DNA of 64,000 nucleotides from Lwoffella lincolnii (GTDB taxonomy: Bacteria > Pseudomonadota > Gammaproteobacteria > Pseudomonadales > Moraxellaceae): contig NZ_MUYT01000012.1 in NCBI RefSeq assembly GCF_002014765.1, positions 1 through 64,000 on the forward strand, given 5' to 3'. Below, one piece after another: positions 8,944 through 18,268 of the stretch; position 1 is the first letter of the stretch; each line of letters begins with the position of its first letter. A program made the position numbers and the translations under genes. Under the pieces are notes generated by a model. The model was not told the origin of the DNA and did no database searches. It saw only the letters and a program-made list of their open reading frames with translations.

Positions 8944-10536
8944 TTACGGCATGTTATTTATCTGCCCAGATAAGCGTATGCCATGGGGAAAATGTGTGAG
9001 CCAAGTTTTGTGATTTTGGGGTTGTTTGGCATCTAATAGCTCTGGATTTAATGATTGACCTGTTACCCAAAGTAGGGCTTGTTGTAGCCAAGGGTCATCT
9101 GCCCCATCTGATCTGTCTAGAGGATTAAAAGGTTTGGGGATAAACTTATTGTCATCTGCTTGGGTGGGCATTGCTTGGATAGGCAATGGTAACAAGGCAA
9201 CATCAGGCATGACACCTTGACCATGAATGTTTTGTTGATTGGCATCAAGATAATGAGCAACCGTCAATTTAATGGCATAATCTTGGTCAAGCTCAAACAC
9301 ACTTTGCACCGAACCTTTACCATAGCTGGTTTCACCCATGATAAGGGCAGTGGGATTGTTTTTTAAACCACTTGCCATGACTTCACTGGCAGATGCTGAA
9401 TGGCGATTTTGCAACACCACCACCGGTAAGCCTGCCAATATTGCCCTACCCTTAGGATAAAACACCTCTTTGATGCCTTGCCGATTTTCGAGATAAGCGA
9501 TGGGCTTATGATTGTTTTGAAACAAACTGACAATAGCAACCGCCGATTCCAAAACCCCACCAGGGTTATTACGCACATCAAATATGACTCCACGCACAGG
9601 TTCTGGGTAACGCAACAGCTCTTGCAAAATTTGTTGGCGGCTCACTTCTTGAAACACAGGTATGCGAATAATGGCAACACCATCTTGCCAAGACACAGAC
9701 ACCGATGCGTCTGTATTGATGCTACGTGCCAAACCAACTTGACGCTTTTGTCTGCCTGCCATCGACACCGACAGCTCAACGTAAGAGCCAATCAGCCCTA
9801 TTAACTTGGCTTTGACGTCCTCAGGATTCAGCATTTTGGTCAGCTTAACCCCATCAATGGCATGAAGATAATCCCCAACATTGATGCCTTGCTGTTCTGC
9901 TGGCGATTCAGGCAACACGGCTTCAACCACCCAATGAGCCAAGTCGTCATGATATGCCACATCAATACCCACCTGACCCAAACCCCCTTGGGTGATTGTC
10001 TGTAGGTCATCATATTGTTGTCTGTCCAATAGCTCAGAATAAGGATCTAACCCCTTTAACATGCCTTTCATCGCTTGAACAAACAAGTTTTCATCATTAA
10101 CAGCATATAGATATTGGGTTCTGATGGTATTTATCAAATCCACAAACATCGCCAACGTCTTTGGCGAGATGGCATTTAATGGCACGCTTTGGGTAACAGG
10201 AGACAATGGTTGGGCAGAGTCAACGGTGTCTGCCTGCCAACTTAGGTCTTTTTGCCCCAGAACTTCCACATCCAAACCATCATTAGAAGGAAGCGATTCT
10301 TCAACAGAAAAACCATGTTGATGGTTGGTCAGTAGTGATGATAAAGGGTTGGGATTGATGGCAGAAGAAGCCAAGGCAATGGGCATGATGACCATCTGTA
10401 AAACCAGCGATATCCCCCATCGCCATGCTTTATTTGAATGAGTGATGCCAACCACTGAACGTCTCATATCACGGTGGCTAACAAGGTGATTCATCGAACA
10501 AGATTTTATCAAGGCAAATGTTCGACATTCATTCAT
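8944..10536 (-). CDS. ctpA: S41-family carboxy-terminal processing protease
   Basis: A periplasmic serine protease of the CtpA/Prc class, which trims envelope proteins and cell-wall hydrolases. A hydrophobic segment near residues 40-57 is the likely signal sequence or anchor. A PDZ domain follows (about 165-260), then the tail-specific protease domain. Its catalytic Ser is in the HSASASEV motif near residue 382, and the general-base Lys is in YGKGSVQ near 405. The length of 530 residues is within the range of CtpA homologues. The first 20-25 residues may not be translated, since other ATG codons lie inside and no strong ribosome site marks any of them. Substrates cannot be inferred. Confidence 0.87.
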   Translation of the reverse strand: MNECRTFALIKSCSMNHLVSHRDMRRSVVGITHSNKAWRWGISLVLQMVIMPIALASSAINPNPLSSLLTNHQHGFSVEESLPSNDGLDVEVLGQKDLSWQADTVDSAQPLSPVTQSVPLNAISPKTLAMFVDLINTIRTQYLYAVNDENLFVQAMKGMLKGLDPYSELLDRQQYDDLQTITQGGLGQVGIDVAYHDDLAHWVVEAVLPESPAEQQGINVGDYLHAIDGVKLTKMLNPEDVKAKLIGLIGSYVELSVSMAGRQKRQVGLARSINTDASVSVSWQDGVAIIRIPVFQEVSRQQILQELLRYPEPVRGVIFDVRNNPGGVLESAVAIVSLFQNNHKPIAYLENRQGIKEVFYPKGRAILAGLPVVVLQNRHSASASEVMASGLKNNPTALIMGETSYGKGSVQSVFELDQDYAIKLTVAHYLDANQQNIHGQGVMPDVALLPLPIQAMPTQADDNKFIPKPFNPLDRSDGADDPWLQQALLWVTGQSLNPELLDAKQPQNHKTWLTHFPHGIRLSGQINNMP

Positions 10537-10609
10537 ACACAGTACTCAATCAAAAAAACACCCAATCAAAAAACCAGACAGATACTTATTAACCCAAATA
10601 TTGACCAAC

Positions 10610-12241
10610 CTAAATATTAACTAACAAGCTATGACCTGTCATTTCATCAGGCTTATCAAGCCCCATCAAGTCAAGCAATGTCGGTGCAACATCGCTTAAA
10701 CGACCACCTTCCACCACCTTAACAATTCTATTACCCACGTATATCAATGGCACAAGCTCGGTGGTATGTTGAGTATGCACCTGTCCGCTCACATAATCTT
10801 GCATCTGCTCACAGTTACCATGGTCAGCGGTGATGAGCAGATGTCCGTTGGCTTTTTTTATGGCATCAACCACCCGTCCAACACACCCATCCAAAGTTTC
10901 TACCGCCTGAACCGCTGCCTCAAACACGCCTGTATGACCCACCATATCGCCATTGGCATAATTCACCACCAACACATCATATTGACCTGATTCAATGGCT
11001 TCAACCAGTGCATCAGTCACCTCTTTGGCACTCATTTGGGGCTGTAAATCATACGTCTTCACATTGGGTGATGGAATTAAAATGCGTGTCTCACCTTCAT
11101 ACTTTTGTTCACGACCCCCACTAAAAAAGAAAGTGACATGGGCGTATTTTTCGGTTTCGGCAATGCGTAATTGGGTTTTTTTTTGGTTTTGCAAGTATTC
11201 GCCTAAGCTGTTGGTCAATTTGGTGGGCTGATATGCCACCAAAACATTAGGCTGACTGCTAAGCAAATCAGAATAAGGGGTCATCATCACAAAGGCGGAC
11301 AATTTTGGGCATTTTTCTCGGGCAAAACCCGAAAACTCTCTGTCTGACAACAAAAATGCTGCTGACAACTCTCTGGCTCTGTCAGCTCGAAAGTTCATAA
11401 AAAACACCGCATCGTGGTCATTGACGGTAAAAGGTGTTTCACCATGCTCAATCACAGTGGTTGGGCTGACGAATTCATCGGTTTCTCGTGATTTATACGC
11501 CGCTTGTATCGCCCCATCGGCACGGGTTGCCATGCGTTCTGCCTTACCTTCGGTTAACAGCTCGTAAGCTTGTTGCACCCTATCCCAGCGTTTGTCCCTA
11601 TCCATGGCAAAAAACCGCCCACAGATACTGGCAATCTGTACTTGGCTACCATAATGGTCGTTTAAGCCATTAAGATATCTTCGAAACCGCTCAATGTATT
11701 TATCCGCTGACTTTGGTGGGGTGTCTCGCCCATCTAAAAAACAATGCACATACACTTTGGTAACCTTATGCACCACCAAACTATGACACATGGCTTCGAT
11801 GTGGTCAATATGAGCATGTACGCCCCCATCAGACAAAAGCCCCATCACATGCACCGAACCGCCTGCCTGCTTGACCTTATCAATGGCAACATCAATGGCA
11901 GGGTTTTGATAAAACTCACGAGAGTCAATTTCTTTGGAGATGCGGGTAGACTCTTGGTAAATAATCCGTCCAGCCCCTAGGTTCATGTGACCCACTTCAG
12001 AATTACCAAATTGCCCTGCTGGCAAACCCACATCTTCACCAGAGCCTGAAATAACCCCATGTGGATAATCTTGATAAAGTTGGTCTAAATTAGGCGTATT
12101 GGCATGGGCGATGGCATTGTCATTTTTTTCTTTACGATGACCAAATCCATCTAAAATCATCAAAACATGGGGGGTTTTTGCGTGTGGTTCTTTAGCCACA
12201 TTAGCCACATTCTTTTGATTCATTAAGTTGTCTTGGCTCAT
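10610..12241 (-). CDS. gpmI: 2,3-bisphosphoglycerate-independent phosphoglycerate mutase
   Basis: GpmI interconverts 3- and 2-phosphoglycerate in glycolysis and gluconeogenesis, using two Mn ions and a phosphoserine. The alkaline-phosphatase-like core is complete: MILDGFGHR near the start with the first metal Asp, the catalytic Ser in GNSEVGH, the DGRDTPP loop, and the C-terminal metal site ADHGNCE. The length of 543 residues is slightly above the usual 510-515. The ATG at 12241 was chosen because a GGAG sequence precedes it, whereas the upstream in-frame codon at 12295 has none. It is monocistronic and transcribed away from the 6S RNA gene. Confidence 0.95.
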   Translation of the reverse strand: MSQDNLMNQKNVANVAKEPHAKTPHVLMILDGFGHRKEKNDNAIAHANTPNLDQLYQDYPHGVISGSGEDVGLPAGQFGNSEVGHMNLGAGRIIYQESTRISKEIDSREFYQNPAIDVAIDKVKQAGGSVHVMGLLSDGGVHAHIDHIEAMCHSLVVHKVTKVYVHCFLDGRDTPPKSADKYIERFRRYLNGLNDHYGSQVQIASICGRFFAMDRDKRWDRVQQAYELLTEGKAERMATRADGAIQAAYKSRETDEFVSPTTVIEHGETPFTVNDHDAVFFMNFRADRARELSAAFLLSDREFSGFAREKCPKLSAFVMMTPYSDLLSSQPNVLVAYQPTKLTNSLGEYLQNQKKTQLRIAETEKYAHVTFFFSGGREQKYEGETRILIPSPNVKTYDLQPQMSAKEVTDALVEAIESGQYDVLVVNYANGDMVGHTGVFEAAVQAVETLDGCVGRVVDAIKKANGHLLITADHGNCEQMQDYVSGQVHTQHTTELVPLIYVGNRIVKVVEGGRLSDVAPTLLDLMGLDKPDEMTGHSLLVNI

Positions 12242-12394
12242 AATATTGCTCCATTTTTTGTTATAAATTAAATGTTGCCATGATAGCACAGCCACCCCAC
12301 AAAAGCTAATTAACCGACTTTAGTTTAATATTTAGCTAAACATATCATGTCAGCATGTCACACCAGTTATCACGCCAGTTGGTCATCACATCAC

Positions 12395-12423
12395 TTGCAT
12401 CTGAGCCTGTTTTTGATTACCAT
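12395..12423 (+). promoter_or_regulatory. Sigma-70 promoter of 6S RNA
   Basis: TTGCAT (12395-12400) and TACCAT (12418-12423) are separated by exactly 17 bases. The expected start, near 12430, coincides with the 5' side of the closing stem of 6S RNA, which supports the assignment. Confidence 0.6.
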
Positions 12424-12428
12424 AGTCT

Positions 12429-12618
12429 CCTTCTGGAGTATTCGCCAGTGAATGGTATTCCCTGAGCCGATACGCATCACTTAGGACATGCAACCTACTG
12501 TTTTGTTGTGTATGCCTGCATCATGTTTGATATATCAGGAAACCTAAAAAGACAGTGTCATGTCCGCCCTGAACTTTACGGTTCATGGGTTCTCATCTCA
12601 CAGCGGTACTCTGGTTTT
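12429..12618 (+). ncRNA. ssrS: 6S RNA
   Basis: 6S RNA mimics an open promoter and sequesters sigma-70 RNA polymerase in stationary phase. The conserved segment CCCTGAGCCGATA is at about 12460-12472. The downstream part with GAACTTTACGGTTC resembles the 3' half of the gammaproteobacterial RNA. The ends pair: CTGGAGTATT from 12433 pairs with GGTACTCTGG ending at 12614, ten pairs counting G-U. The central part forms the long irregular helix with an internal bubble expected of this RNA. The length of about 185-190 bases matches the family. It lies in the gpmI-fxsA gap rather than beside ygfA or zapA, as far as this window shows. The exact ends are estimates. Confidence 0.9.
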
Positions 12619-12667
12619 TATTATTATTGTGCGGTTTTTGTTGTTGTGATGTTTGGTTTTTTTTAAT

Positions 12668-12704
12668 AAAAAATCCCCAAAATTTATGGTTTTGGGGATT
12701 TTTT
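12668..12704. terminator. Bidirectional terminator between 6S RNA and fxsA
   Basis: The arms AATCCCCAAAA and TTTTGGGGATT form a perfect stem with A and T tracts on the two sides. It therefore has a T-run after the stem on both strands. It lies between the plus-strand 6S RNA and the minus-strand fxsA and can end both transcripts. Confidence 0.85.
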
Positions 12705-12768
12705 GGTTTGTGCTTATTTATTTTTATTCATCATTTTTATTGTTTATCTTTATCATTTATCAGGTTGA

Positions 12769-13404
12769 TTACTCGTCGTTGGCAGAAGACAGTTTTTTGA
12801 TGTTTTTTTTGACATCTTTTGCTGTTCCTTCTACTGTGGTGGTCGTGCGTCCAAAGTTGCCTTTAGCAAAACCACCGCCAAATGGTGATTTACCAGCATG
12901 ATTAAAGGGATTATTGCCAAATGGATGTTGACCTTGTTGCCCCATGCCCCCCATTTGGTTTAAGTCGCCCATATTGGGAAATCCTGCCATACCCCCCATT
13001 TGCTTTGCCATCATTTGCATCATTTTTTCTTGGTTTTTTTGTACATAATTATTGGCAAAGGTTTTAAACTTATTTTGAACAGGTGGCAACAGCACAATGA
13101 CCGCCAACACATCGCTGATAAGACCAGGAATGAGCAACAGCACCCCTGCCAATGCCATCGCCACTGTCTTTATGATGGTGGACTCAGGTGGTCGCATGGC
13201 AGGGTTGAACATACCACCTGACTTGATTTGTTTAGCCATTGGGTTTAGTACCGCCATGCCTTTACGCATCAGCATGATGCCAATAATTGCTGCCGCCACA
13301 AACCAAGCAAATACCCACCAACCGCTGATAAATTGGGCAATCAGATACCAAATCAACATTTCAATAATAAACCAAACCAAAGTAACGCCTACCGCTGTAC
13401 CCAT
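12769..13404 (-). CDS. fxsA: FxsA family membrane protein
   Basis: FxsA is an inner-membrane protein, named for suppression of F-plasmid exclusion of phage T7; its normal role is unknown. Hydrophobic helices lie near residues 5-25, 28-48 and 78-105, separated by a short loop with KGMAVLNPMAKQ. The C-terminal half (about 120-211) is cytoplasmic in character and rich in Gly, Met, Asn and Gln, with Lys-rich final residues. That is longer than the core domain but common in the family. AGGA lies ahead of the ATG. The next gene upstream, ruvC, is divergent. Confidence 0.8.
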   Translation of the reverse strand: MGTAVGVTLVWFIIEMLIWYLIAQFISGWWVFAWFVAAAIIGIMLMRKGMAVLNPMAKQIKSGGMFNPAMRPPESTIIKTVAMALAGVLLLIPGLISDVLAVIVLLPPVQNKFKTFANNYVQKNQEKMMQMMAKQMGGMAGFPNMGDLNQMGGMGQQGQHPFGNNPFNHAGKSPFGGGFAKGNFGRTTTTVEGTAKDVKKNIKKLSSANDE

Positions 13405-13648
13405 GCTCTATCCTAAGTCCTAATTTTTGTGTGAATTTGTGTGAATCAATCAATTAAATCAATTAATACGCTTACGCCCATCATATGGGGGCTGTTATAA
13501 TGACATTCAATCTGTGACGATGCAAGTCAACATATTTTCTTGTTTATTAAGACTTGTTTTTTTCAAGATGATGTTTGGGTTTAAGAAGGTGTTTGGGTTT
13601 AAGATAGTATTTAGGGCATGTCCCTAATATCAACTGGGTGATAAGTTT

Positions 13649-14245
13649 ATGGCATTGATTTTGGGCATTGACCCTGGTTCTCGAATGACAGGTTATGGGC
13701 TGATACAGCAAATAGGTGATAATTTGACATTCATTGATGCAGGCACGATACGCACCGACAGCGACGCCATGCCTGAGCGGTTACAACAGATTTTTTTTGG
13801 CATTGAACGAATTGTGCATCATTATGGGCGTTATCATCATCAACCCATTCTCGCTGCCATCGAGCAGGTATTCATGGCATCTAATCCTGATTCTGCTTTA
13901 AAACTTGGACAGGCGCGGGGGGCTGCCATTGCCGCTTTGGTGTCCAATCAACTCAAGGTATCTGAATACACCGCCAGACAAATCAAACAAGCCGTCTGTG
14001 GCTATGGGGCAGCTGATAAAGAGCAGATTCAAGCGATGGTGTGTCGAATTTTAAGCTTGGACATCACCCCACAGGCTGATGCTGCTGATGGGCTGGCATG
14101 TGCCATTTGCCATGCTCATTCTAATCACTCTGTTAATAAGCTGATGGGCAATATGTTGGGCAATACAGGCGGTGGTGGACACAATCGCAGTAAGAAAAAG
14201 GGGCGTTGGCGACTGACCGAAGAAGAACTTAAGCAGTTACGCTAA
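13649..14245 (+). CDS. ruvC: Crossover junction endodeoxyribonuclease RuvC
   Basis: RuvC is the dimeric resolvase that cuts Holliday junctions with RuvAB during recombinational repair. The RNase H-like fold begins with LGIDPGSRMTGYG and carries the first catalytic Asp (D7). The others are the Glu in AAIEQVFMA and the C-terminal Asp pair in ADAADGLACAICH. The length of 198 residues is a little over the usual 170-175. The extra part is a basic C-terminal tail, KKKGRWRLTEEELKQLR, whose role is unknown. ruvA and ruvB are not adjacent here. A degenerate 14-base duplication lies in the promoter region at 13573-13604. Confidence 0.93.
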   Translation: MALILGIDPGSRMTGYGLIQQIGDNLTFIDAGTIRTDSDAMPERLQQIFFGIERIVHHYGRYHHQPILAAIEQVFMASNPDSALKLGQARGAAIAALVSNQLKVSEYTARQIKQAVCGYGAADKEQIQAMVCRILSLDITPQADAADGLACAICHAHSNHSVNKLMGNMLGNTGGGGHNRSKKKGRWRLTEEELKQLR

Positions 14246-14252
14246 AACGGAC

Positions 14253-14287
14253 TGGTCTTCAACAAACATGGCGTTTGTTGAAGACCA
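14253..14287. terminator. Perfect 15-bp hairpin between convergent ruvC and peroxiredoxin genes
   Basis: TGGTCTTCAACAAAC (14253-14267) and its exact reverse complement (14273-14287) flank a five-base loop. Neither strand has a T-run right after the stem, so it is not a textbook intrinsic terminator. Its place between the ends of two convergent genes still argues for a termination or 3'-end role. Confidence 0.55.
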
Positions 14288-14317
14288 TATCATGTCATTT
14301 ATTTGACCCGATTAAGG

Positions 14318-14959
14318 TTATTTATTAGGGGCTGGGGTGATGCGTAAGTAAGGCTTGATTTCAGTGAAACCTTTGGGATAGTCGGTATCTTTGATGTCTT
14401 CAGTTTTAATGCTTGGTGGAATGATGACATCGTCGCCATCTTTCCAATCCACTGGTGTGGCGACATGATGGTCATCAGTCAGTTGTAGGGCATCAATGAC
14501 ACGCACGATTTCATCAAAGTTACGTCCAACACTGGGCGGATACGTCAGCGTCAGACGGACTTTATGCTCAGGGTCAATGATAAACACACTGCGTACGGTG
14601 ACGTTGGCATTGGCTTTGGGGTGTATCATGCCATATAATTCAGCAATCTTTTTGTTTTCATCACCGATGATGGGGAAGTTGGGTGCGGCGCCTTGGGTCT
14701 CAGCTATGTCGCTTGCCCACTTTTTATGATCGTCCACATTATCTACCGACAAGCAAATGGGCTTGACATTACGTTTGTCAAATTCCGATTTTAAAGCAGC
14801 AGCACGACCTAACTCAGTGGTACAAACGGGGGTAAAGTCAGCAGGGTGCGAAAACAGCACCACCCATTTACCTTTGGACCAATCATGAAAGTTAATCTGA
14901 CCTTCTGTGGTGTCAGCATCAAAGTCTGGGGCAATGTCGCCTAATTGAATATTCGCCAT
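14318..14959 (-). CDS. 1-Cys peroxiredoxin (Prx6 subfamily)
   Basis: A thiol peroxidase that reduces hydrogen peroxide and alkyl hydroperoxides in the cytoplasm. The peroxidatic Cys is in FTPVCTTELG near residue 46, with the supporting Thr three residues before it and an Arg near residue 130. The length of 213 residues and the long C-terminal domain with PPS, DYPKG and YLRITPAPNK are typical of the Prx6 group. No second resolving Cys is in the usual place; the other Cys, near residue 70, is in KPICLSVDN. AGGA precedes the ATG. It converges on ruvC and is probably transcribed alone. Confidence 0.92.
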   Translation of the reverse strand: MANIQLGDIAPDFDADTTEGQINFHDWSKGKWVVLFSHPADFTPVCTTELGRAAALKSEFDKRNVKPICLSVDNVDDHKKWASDIAETQGAAPNFPIIGDENKKIAELYGMIHPKANANVTVRSVFIIDPEHKVRLTLTYPPSVGRNFDEIVRVIDALQLTDDHHVATPVDWKDGDDVIIPPSIKTEDIKDTDYPKGFTEIKPYLRITPAPNK

Positions 14960-15112
14960 GATGGTGTTCCTATTTTTGATTCAAAGTTTTAATTGGCTTA
15001 AAAACTGTTTGAATCTTTATTCAAACAGTTAAACCAGTGTAAACGAACTTAATGGCATCAAACCACTGATATTTGTAACAGCTGATGACAATTTTGGCTA
15101 AAACCTTGCTGA

Positions 15113-17545
15113 TTACCAACTGATGGGGTCAATGTCTAGGGTTAATCGCATGTATTTGGCATCGGATAAATCTTTGACTGGCAACCACCATGTTAATAAC
15201 AATTGGTGTAAGGTCTGACGCTGTTGCGACAGCAACAATAACTGAGCGTGATGGCGGTTGTTTTTTTTTGCCATTGGGGCAGGAAAAGGGCCTAAAATTG
15301 CCAAATTATTGGCAGGTAATAAGCATTTGGCTTGTTGCAGTACATTTTGTACACTGGCTAATGATTTGCCTTCACAGCGTATCAAGGCTGCATGACTGTA
15401 TGGTGGTAATCCCAGCTGTTGTCGCTCTGTTAATAACATGCGAGCAAAGGCTGAATAGCCGTTACGCATCAGCTTAAGAAGTAAAGGATTATCAGGTTGG
15501 CGAGTTTGGATAAGCACTCGTCCAGATTTGTTGCCACGTCCTGCTCGCCCTGCCACTTGAATGATTAGTTGAGCAGTCTGCTCAGGTGAGCGAAAATCTG
15601 CTGATAAAAACCCCCTATCTGCGTCAGGCATCACCACCATGGTAACATTAGCAAAGTGATGCCCTTTGGCAAGCATCTGAGTTCCCACTAAAATGGCTGG
15701 CTCACCGCCATTGATTTTTTGATATAACCGCTCCCAACTGCCTTTACGCCGTGTGGTGTCTCTGTCTATTTGAATGATGGGGTAGGTGCGTTTACTGGTT
15801 TGTGGGTTGGCAAATAGGGCATGTAAATTATCGCTAAGTCGGGTTGTTCCCATGCCTAGGGCAGTCAGATTGCGACTGCCACAACTGGGGCAAGATGATG
15901 GCATGGCACTTTGCCAATCACAATGATGGCATTTGAGCTGTCCTTTTTGCTGAGTAAGCTTATGGTGATGCACGGTCATGTGAGTGTCACAGCGAGGGCA
16001 ATCGGCTTGCCAGCCACACGCATCGCACAGCAAGATGGGCGCATAGCCACGCCGATTAAGGAACACCAATACTTGCTCACCAGCATCTAATGTCTTAGCG
16101 ATGTGATTGATGGTAATGGGGCTAAGCCCTGTGTCATCAGTGGGTTTATCAAACACCGCTTTATCATTGGTTTGAGCAAAATTGAATAAAGAGGGCTGTT
16201 TGACATATTCGGTGTGTGCTTGCTTTTTATCAGGTTTAGCACCACGCCTAAGGTCAATCAACTCAAACATGGGAGGCAACGCCTGCCCTGCCCGTTTGGT
16301 CAGTTTTAGCTCAGTTAATTTGCCATCATCAACCAGTTTAAGGTGTTCAAGTGCTGGTGTGGCACTGCCCAAAATGACAGGAATGCCCAATTGATGCCCA
16401 CGATACAATGCCACATTACAAGCGTGGTATCGCAAGGTATCTTGTTGTTTATAAGAGCTGTCATGAGCTTCATCAACAATAATCATGCCCAAATTGGCAA
16501 AAGGATACAACACGGTGGAACGTGTGCCAATGATGATTTGAGCTTGCCCATTTTGACAATCCAGCCACCCTTGCATACGCTGACTGTCGGACAATCCTGA
16601 ATGCAACAGACACAACCGTGCCGAAAAACGACCAGCAAAACGAGCCTGCGTTTGTGGCGTTAAGCCAATCTCTGGCACCAGTATCAACACCTGCCGACCT
16701 GCTTCTAAGACGGCCTGCATGACTTGTAAATACACTTCAGTTTTGCCAGAGCCTGTCACGCCATTTAACAAAAATCCTTGATAACGACTGGTGATGTCAG
16801 TTGGCTGAGTTTCAGCATACACAGACAATACCGCATTCACCGCTTGTTGTTGCTCAGCGTTTAATGGCAAGGGCAATTTAAGCAGTCGCACAGGCTTAGG
16901 GGCGGTTTTTTCTTCTTCAAAATGTTCAATAAGGGCTTTTTTGTGCAACGTTTTTAGCGTTTGTCGGTCAAAACCTTCCAGCATCAACACCTCTTCACTC
17001 GTACCATGGTACTGGTGCAGTGCCAACCAATTAATCAACTTCAGCTGTTTTTTAGCCCTGCCACTGACATTGTCCAACGCCTGTATGCCTTGATTATCAA
17101 TACGCATCAAAACTTCTGGCAACAGTCGCCAGTGTCTTGTCAACCGCTGAATTGGCTTACCTTGCCTAATGAAACTTGGCAACATGACTGCCAATACATC
17201 TCCCAATGGATAATGATAATAAGCCGCCAACCACTTGGCAAAGTTCATCATCTGAACGTCTAAGAGGGGTGATGTGTCCAAAACAGCATCAATGGCTTTT
17301 AGCTTGCCAGTGGCAATATCGCTGTCATCGGCTGACACATGAGCAACAACAACCCCAATTAAGGTACGCTTGCCAAATGGCACTTGCACCCGTGAGCCAA
17401 TGCCTGGTAAAGGAGAGCTTGGGGGGGTGGATTGGACAGGTAAATAATCAAAACAGCGGTACAAAGGCACAGGTAAAGCCACTTGGATAAGTGACTGCTG
17501 TGCTAAGTTGCCACAAGCCGTGTTTGATATGGATTGGGAAGACAT
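15113..17545 (-). CDS. priA: Primosomal replication protein N' (PriA helicase)
   Basis: PriA reloads the replicative helicase at stalled or repaired forks and is a 3'-5' DNA helicase. The DNA-binding N-terminal domain is at about residues 12-125. The helicase core has Walker [15 protein letters not shown] in IVDEAHDSSY, and the C-terminal VAGRAGRG motif VI. Between the two helicase lobes are the zinc-binding cysteines: CDACGW, CPRC, CHHC and CPSCG. The length is 810 residues from the chosen ATG, somewhat above the E. coli 732. An alternative TTG start at 17593 would add 16 residues; neither has a clear ribosome site. It lies four or more bases downstream of ridA on the same strand. Confidence 0.94.
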   Translation of the reverse strand: MSSQSISNTACGNLAQQSLIQVALPVPLYRCFDYLPVQSTPPSSPLPGIGSRVQVPFGKRTLIGVVVAHVSADDSDIATGKLKAIDAVLDTSPLLDVQMMNFAKWLAAYYHYPLGDVLAVMLPSFIRQGKPIQRLTRHWRLLPEVLMRIDNQGIQALDNVSGRAKKQLKLINWLALHQYHGTSEEVLMLEGFDRQTLKTLHKKALIEHFEEEKTAPKPVRLLKLPLPLNAEQQQAVNAVLSVYAETQPTDITSRYQGFLLNGVTGSGKTEVYLQVMQAVLEAGRQVLILVPEIGLTPQTQARFAGRFSARLCLLHSGLSDSQRMQGWLDCQNGQAQIIIGTRSTVLYPFANLGMIIVDEAHDSSYKQQDTLRYHACNVALYRGHQLGIPVILGSATPALEHLKLVDDGKLTELKLTKRAGQALPPMFELIDLRRGAKPDKKQAHTEYVKQPSLFNFAQTNDKAVFDKPTDDTGLSPITINHIAKTLDAGEQVLVFLNRRGYAPILLCDACGWQADCPRCDTHMTVHHHKLTQQKGQLKCHHCDWQSAMPSSCPSCGSRNLTALGMGTTRLSDNLHALFANPQTSKRTYPIIQIDRDTTRRKGSWERLYQKINGGEPAILVGTQMLAKGHHFANVTMVVMPDADRGFLSADFRSPEQTAQLIIQVAGRAGRGNKSGRVLIQTRQPDNPLLLKLMRNGYSAFARMLLTERQQLGLPPYSHAALIRCEGKSLASVQNVLQQAKCLLPANNLAILGPFPAPMAKKNNRHHAQLLLLSQQRQTLHQLLLTWWLPVKDLSDAKYMRLTLDIDPISW

Positions 17546-17596
17546 TGATGTGTGTGAATGAGCATGTGTGAATGGGATTGTATAACCCACCAAAAC

Positions 17597-17992
17597 CTAT
17601 TCTTCAAACACCATGATTGCTTCAATCTCAACCACCGCTCCCTTAGGCAAGGCAGCGACTTGGACAGCAGCACGAGCAGGATATGGTTCGGTCAATCTAT
17701 CAACAAACAATTCATTTAAAGCAGCAAAGTTATCAAGGTCAGTCAACGACACATTGAACTTCACCACATCAGACAAGCCACCACCTGCCTTTTGACAAAT
17801 CGCTTCGATATTGTCCATCACTTGTCGAGCTTGTGCTTCAAAGCCTTTTTGTAAGGCCATGGTATTTGGGTCAAAGCCAATCTGCCCTGAAATATACACA
17901 GTATTAACCCCTTGATGGGTGATTTTGACCGCTTGTGAATATGTGCCAACGGCAGCAGGGGCGTTGTCTGTGTGAATGGTTTGCTTTTTCAT
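17597..17992 (-). CDS. ridA: RidA family enamine/imine deaminase
   Basis: RidA hydrolyses reactive enamine and imine intermediates such as 2-aminoacrylate made by PLP enzymes. The sequence has the family pattern: APAAVGTYSQAV at the start, YISGQIGFDP, and the active-site Arg in YPARAAVQVA followed by KGAVVEIEAI. The length of 131 residues is typical. AAGGAG lies eight bases upstream of the ATG. It follows spoT on the same strand, separated by the 14-bp tandem repeat array; spoT-ridA is a common gene order in gammaproteobacteria. Confidence 0.95.
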   Translation of the reverse strand: MKKQTIHTDNAPAAVGTYSQAVKITHQGVNTVYISGQIGFDPNTMALQKGFEAQARQVMDNIEAICQKAGGGLSDVVKFNVSLTDLDNFAALNELFVDRLTEPYPARAAVQVAALPKGAVVEIEAIMVFEE

Positions 17993-18156
17993 GGGAATGC
18001 TCCTTTTGTGTGGCTTAAGGGTAATTTATGGGCATCAACATCATCACATCTTTATTGACTTTGATGATTGACATTGATGCCAATTAACGATGCTTTTTTG
18101 TGAAGCGTTTGTTTGTGAAGCGTTTGGCAGTTTTATTGAGTTTTTTTGTTGGGATT

Positions 18157-18268
18157 TTTTATTGGATTTCTTTTATTGGATTTCTTTTATTGGATTTCTT
18201 TTATTGGGTTTCTTTTATTGGGTTTCTTTTATTGGGTTTCTTTTATTGGGTTTCTTTTATTGGGTTTC
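18157..18268. repeat. Eight tandem copies of a 14-bp unit at the 3' end of spoT
   Basis: The unit TTTTATTGG(A/G)TTTC repeats eight times without a gap. The three copies at low coordinates (18157-18198) carry A at the variable base and the next five (18199-18268) carry G. A more degenerate copy may lie near 18131-18160. The spoT reading frame enters the array from high coordinates, uses two full units as KKPNK and RNPIK, and stops in the third unit (TAA at 18229-18231). Because 14 is not a multiple of three, each run of three units contains exactly one stop in this phase. Confidence 0.97.

Noticed and set aside
12585..12901. Plus-strand open frames of 71 and 82 codons between 6S RNA and fxsA
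   Set aside because: They cross the bidirectional terminator and overlap fxsA; no family match.
18157..18268. Phase-variable C-terminus of SpoT
   Set aside because: The stop lies in the third unit entered, so copy changes beyond it do not alter the protein while three units remain.
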